A stretch of DNA of 32,793 bases, taken from positions 1 to 32,793 of the forward strand of contig JAILGV010000119.1 in NCBI GenBank assembly GCA_024696355.1. Reading direction: 5' to 3'. Position 1 is the stretch's first letter, and each line of letters begins with the position of its first letter. Position numbers and translations under genes: made by a program. The stretch is from Solobacterium sp. (lineage in GTDB: Bacteria; Bacillota_I; Bacilli_A; Erysipelotrichales; Erysipelotrichaceae). Shown here piece by piece: positions 30,763 to 32,793 of this stretch. The notes beneath the pieces were generated by a model, which was given only the letters and a program-made list of their open reading frames with translations, did not search any database and was not told where the DNA came from.

Positions 30763-31996
30763 ATTTCTGCTTCTTTAAGTACCGGATGCTTCTGTACTTG
30801 CGGCGGATCCGTGAGGAAAGGGACCACTGCCTGAGGAATGCCCGGTATCCTTTTTCACTGAATACACGGTCAAACTCGCCGATTCTTTCGATAAACTCCG
30901 GACCGAAGCTTCTTTTGTAAGAATAAAGTCCGTAATACGGATCATCCTTTGTGGTGACTCCCGAAAAACCGCACATGTCATAATCTGTGACACCGTGATT
31001 TTTCATATCCTCCATTGCAAATGCATGAAGACTGTCCACGGGCTTGATGCTGTTGAATGCCTTGTGATTGTATGTATACAGATCCCAGGAACCGCGGCCG
31101 ATTCTGATAAACAGACCGCAGGCGATCGGCAGGGAGGCTCCGTATTCCTTCAGATTTTCCCTGGCATGATCAAGCTCTTTTTCTTTGGCGGCTCTTGCTT
31201 CGGGATCCTTGGCATATTTCTTTGAGTTCAGTTCTTTTTCGATTCCGCTGATCTGTTTTTCAATGTTGATTTCAGTGACGTAAATCACGGCATGGGAGCC
31301 GAAGATATTCAGAAGGTCCCTGAAGAATGCCATGCTGTGCGGTTTGAATCCGTCCTGCTCACTGAGCTGCTTTTCAAATTCCATAAGGGCGGGGATGTCG
31401 GATTCACTGCCGGTTCTGGTTGTGACGGAATTGATCGCATGTCTGTTCAGACTTGTTCTTCTCGGTTTTGAATATCTGGAAATAACAGTTTTCATATCCG
31501 GGGAAAGGTCTGCGATCAGAGTATATCTGTTTGTCCAGCTCCCGTTGTAGGCATATCCGTATCCTTTGTGCCTGTAGCCCATGGAAATCAGCTGCTCAGT
31601 TACATTTTCATGATTGAATCCTTCCAGCGGATTTCCGTTGATGTCTCTGGGCATACGGACGACATTAGGGTCAACTCTCAGGAACTGGGCTTTGTTCTTT
31701 GCGGCATAATCAGCCAGTGCCGAAAAAACATCTTCTGTTAAATCTCTGTTTTCATAATCGAGGCAGGGGCCTTCAGGTACGTAGAAATACAGATGGCCGA
31801 ACCATCTGTGCCTGAGAACCATTGCCGTTGCTGCAAGTTCGCTGCCGTTATAAAAACCCAGACATTCATAGCTGTCCGCATTCCTGGTTTTTACCTGAAA
31901 CCTGCCCCACATGGACGTTTTCATGTAATGGATATAAGAGCTGGACGCTGCAAAAGCGTCCAGTTCCTGATCGGTTATTTTACGTAATTCCATCAT
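30761..31996 (-). CDS. FemAB/MurM-family peptidoglycan bridge aminoacyltransferase (second copy)
   Basis: 411 residues with the FemABX layout: LYFYVPEGPCLDYENRD and FLRVDPNVVRMP in the first half, SRYSKPRRTSLNRHAINSV in the second, a charged coiled-coil arm (about 245-290: EKQISGIEKELNSKKYA …), and LYTYNHKAFNSIKPVDSLHAFAMEDM…YDMCGFSGVT near the end. It has a basic C-terminal tail. It differs strongly from the copy at 26625, so the two probably add different residues or successive residues of the interpeptide bridge. It overlaps the gltX stop by 4 nt (ATGA) and so is co-translated with glutamyl-tRNA synthetase. A second ATG directly follows the first. Confidence 0.92.
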   Translation of the reverse strand: MMELRKITDQELDAFAASSSYIHYMKTSMWGRFQVKTRNADSYECLGFYNGSELAATAMVLRHRWFGHLYFYVPEGPCLDYENRDLTEDVFSALADYAAKNKAQFLRVDPNVVRMPRDINGNPLEGFNHENVTEQLISMGYRHKGYGYAYNGSWTNRYTLIADLSPDMKTVISRYSKPRRTSLNRHAINSVTTRTGSESDIPALMEFEKQLSEQDGFKPHSMAFFRDLLNIFGSHAVIYVTEINIEKQISGIEKELNSKKYAKDPEARAAKEKELDHARENLKEYGASLPIACGLFIRIGRGSWDLYTYNHKAFNSIKPVDSLHAFAMEDMKNHGVTDYDMCGFSGVTTKDDPYYGLYSYKRSFGPEFIERIGEFDRVFSEKGYRAFLRQWSLSSRIRRKYRSIRYLKKQK

Positions 31997-32793
31997 TTCT
32001 CCAGCTGGGAAATCGAAAGATCCATTCTTCTGAGTGTTTCTTCTTTTCCCAGAATATCAGCAATTTCGATAGCACCGCCCGGCGTATTCTGCTTGCCGGT
32101 TATGGCAAGACGGACAGGGAAGAGAACCTGACCGTTCTTTCTTCCCATCTTTACCGGAAGTTCAAGAAGCTTTTCGTGAATCACTTCCTGCCTCCAGTCG
32201 TCAATTCCCGACAGTACTTCTCTGGCAGCTCTGAGCGATTCCAGCGCAATCTCTTCGCTTGTCTTCATTTTCTTGTTTACGTAAAGAGAATTATCGTATT
32301 CAGGGAAATTGTCAAAGAAATCGAGCATGGCGGGTATTTCGTTCAGGGTGTTTGCACGGACACGCACAATCTGCGCGATCTTTTTCCGGTCAAAATCTCC
32401 TTTGACAGCCTCATCAATATACGGTCTGACTAGATCGAAATACTCATCGAACGTAAGTTTCTCACGCAGCCACAGACCGTTTATGCTGGTAAGCTTAACG
32501 GGATCAAAAATGGCTCCGTTTGTGCCGATGCGTCTGACGTTGAATGCTTCAACAAGTTCATCAAGAGAGTAGATTTCCTGATTTGTCTCGGGAGACCATC
32601 CGAGAAGGGCAATATAGTTCAAAATAGCTTCCGGAAGATATCCTTTGGCTATCAGATCCTGGAATGAAGCATCACCGTTTCTCTTCGAGAGTTTGTTATG
32701 CTCATCCTTCATGACAGGCGGGCAGTGAATGTAGCGGGGGATATCCCAGCCGAATGCTTCATAGATCAGGTTGTATTTGGGTGTGGAAGAAAG
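31993..32793 (-). CDS. gltX: Glutamyl-tRNA synthetase, C-terminal part (cut by window edge)
   Basis: The frame is open from the right edge to the stop at 31993, giving the last 266 residues. The visible start, STPKYNLIYEAFGWDIPRYIHCPPVMKDEHNKLSKR, spans the end of the catalytic domain (cited by position: 32793-32680) with the KMSKS-type motif KLSKR that contacts ATP. The helical anticodon-binding domain follows (FFDNFPEYDN, DDWRQEVIHEKLLELPVKMG, VRLAITGKQNTPG, IADILGKEETLRRM). It charges tRNA-Glu and, in most Firmicutes, tRNA-Gln. An internal ATG at 32712 is not the start. It overlaps the downstream FemAB gene by 4 nt. Confidence 0.94.
   Translation of the reverse strand, partial: LSSTPKYNLIYEAFGWDIPRYIHCPPVMKDEHNKLSKRNGDASFQDLIAKGYLPEAILNYIALLGWSPETNQEIYSLDELVEAFNVRRIGTNGAIFDPVKLTSINGLWLREKLTFDEYFDLVRPYIDEAVKGDFDRKKIAQIVRVRANTLNEIPAMLDFFDNFPEYDNSLYVNKKMKTSEEIALESLRAAREVLSGIDDWRQEVIHEKLLELPVKMGRKNGQVLFPVRLAITGKQNTPGGAIEIADILGKEETLRRMDLSISQLEK

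Noticed and set aside
1-32793. CRISPR arrays, insertion sequences, prophage genes or attachment sites
   Set aside because: No direct-repeat/spacer series, transposase, integrase or flanking repeats were seen; composition and gene style look even across the window.

Overview
The window looks like a chromosomal segment of a mid-GC Firmicute, most plausibly of the Erysipelotrichia. Supporting signs are Firmicute-type operons (infC-rpmI-rplT with an L20-type leader, truB-ribF, ktrB/ktrA, two FemAB-type peptidoglycan bridge ligases), a Gls24/Asp23 protein, an L-box lysine riboswitch and a Firmicute-style type VII secretion ATPase. The lineage call is inferred from gene content and protein feel; no database was consulted.

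Layout. 1-6200: a sugar operon with a TetR regulator, a GH2 glycosidase, a GPH symporter and a GH36 alpha-galactosidase-like enzyme, tightly packed and closed by a terminator. Its promoter carries a perfect 12-bp palindrome matching the core of a CcpA catabolite-repression site. 6200-8234: a Ktr/Trk potassium uptake pair. 8292-9146: D-amino acid transaminase. 9300-16080: a compact type VII secretion-like (ESX/WXG100) locus with two small WXG100-type proteins, a large SLH/Ig-like lipoprotein, an FHA-FtsK/SpoIIIE ATPase (EssC-like) and a YukD-like ubiquitin-fold protein. A radical SAM/SPASM gene meets it tail to tail.

16963-19620 (minus strand): an amino-acid ABC importer (binding lipoprotein, permease, ATPase) under a lysine riboswitch with a readable terminator/antiterminator, so lysine is the likely substrate. 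19672-25997 (plus strand): truB-ribF, an RsmF-like rRNA methyltransferase, a degenerate RelA/SpoT-fold protein, an Asp23 protein, infC-rpmI-rplT and tRNA-Glu(CTC).

26003-32793: an XpaC-like helical protein, two FemAB-family ligases, an SGNH hydrolase, a DUF975 membrane protein under a palindromic operator, an L-fucose isomerase-like protein, and the 3' part of gltX running off the right edge.

The best candidates for something new are: (a) the secretion locus, which has WXG partners, an ATPase with only one visible P-loop and a YukD protein but no recognisable EssB/EsaA/EssA, with a large SLH/Ig lipoprotein in their place; (b) the RelA/SpoT-like protein that has lost residues needed for alarmone synthesis but carries a long C-terminal extension beside a stress-protein gene; (c) a recurring promoter layout in which the -10 box ends within about 6-12 nt of the start codon, with no usable ribosome binding site (truB, ktrB, radical SAM gene, XpaC-like gene), suggesting leaderless or near-leaderless mRNAs.
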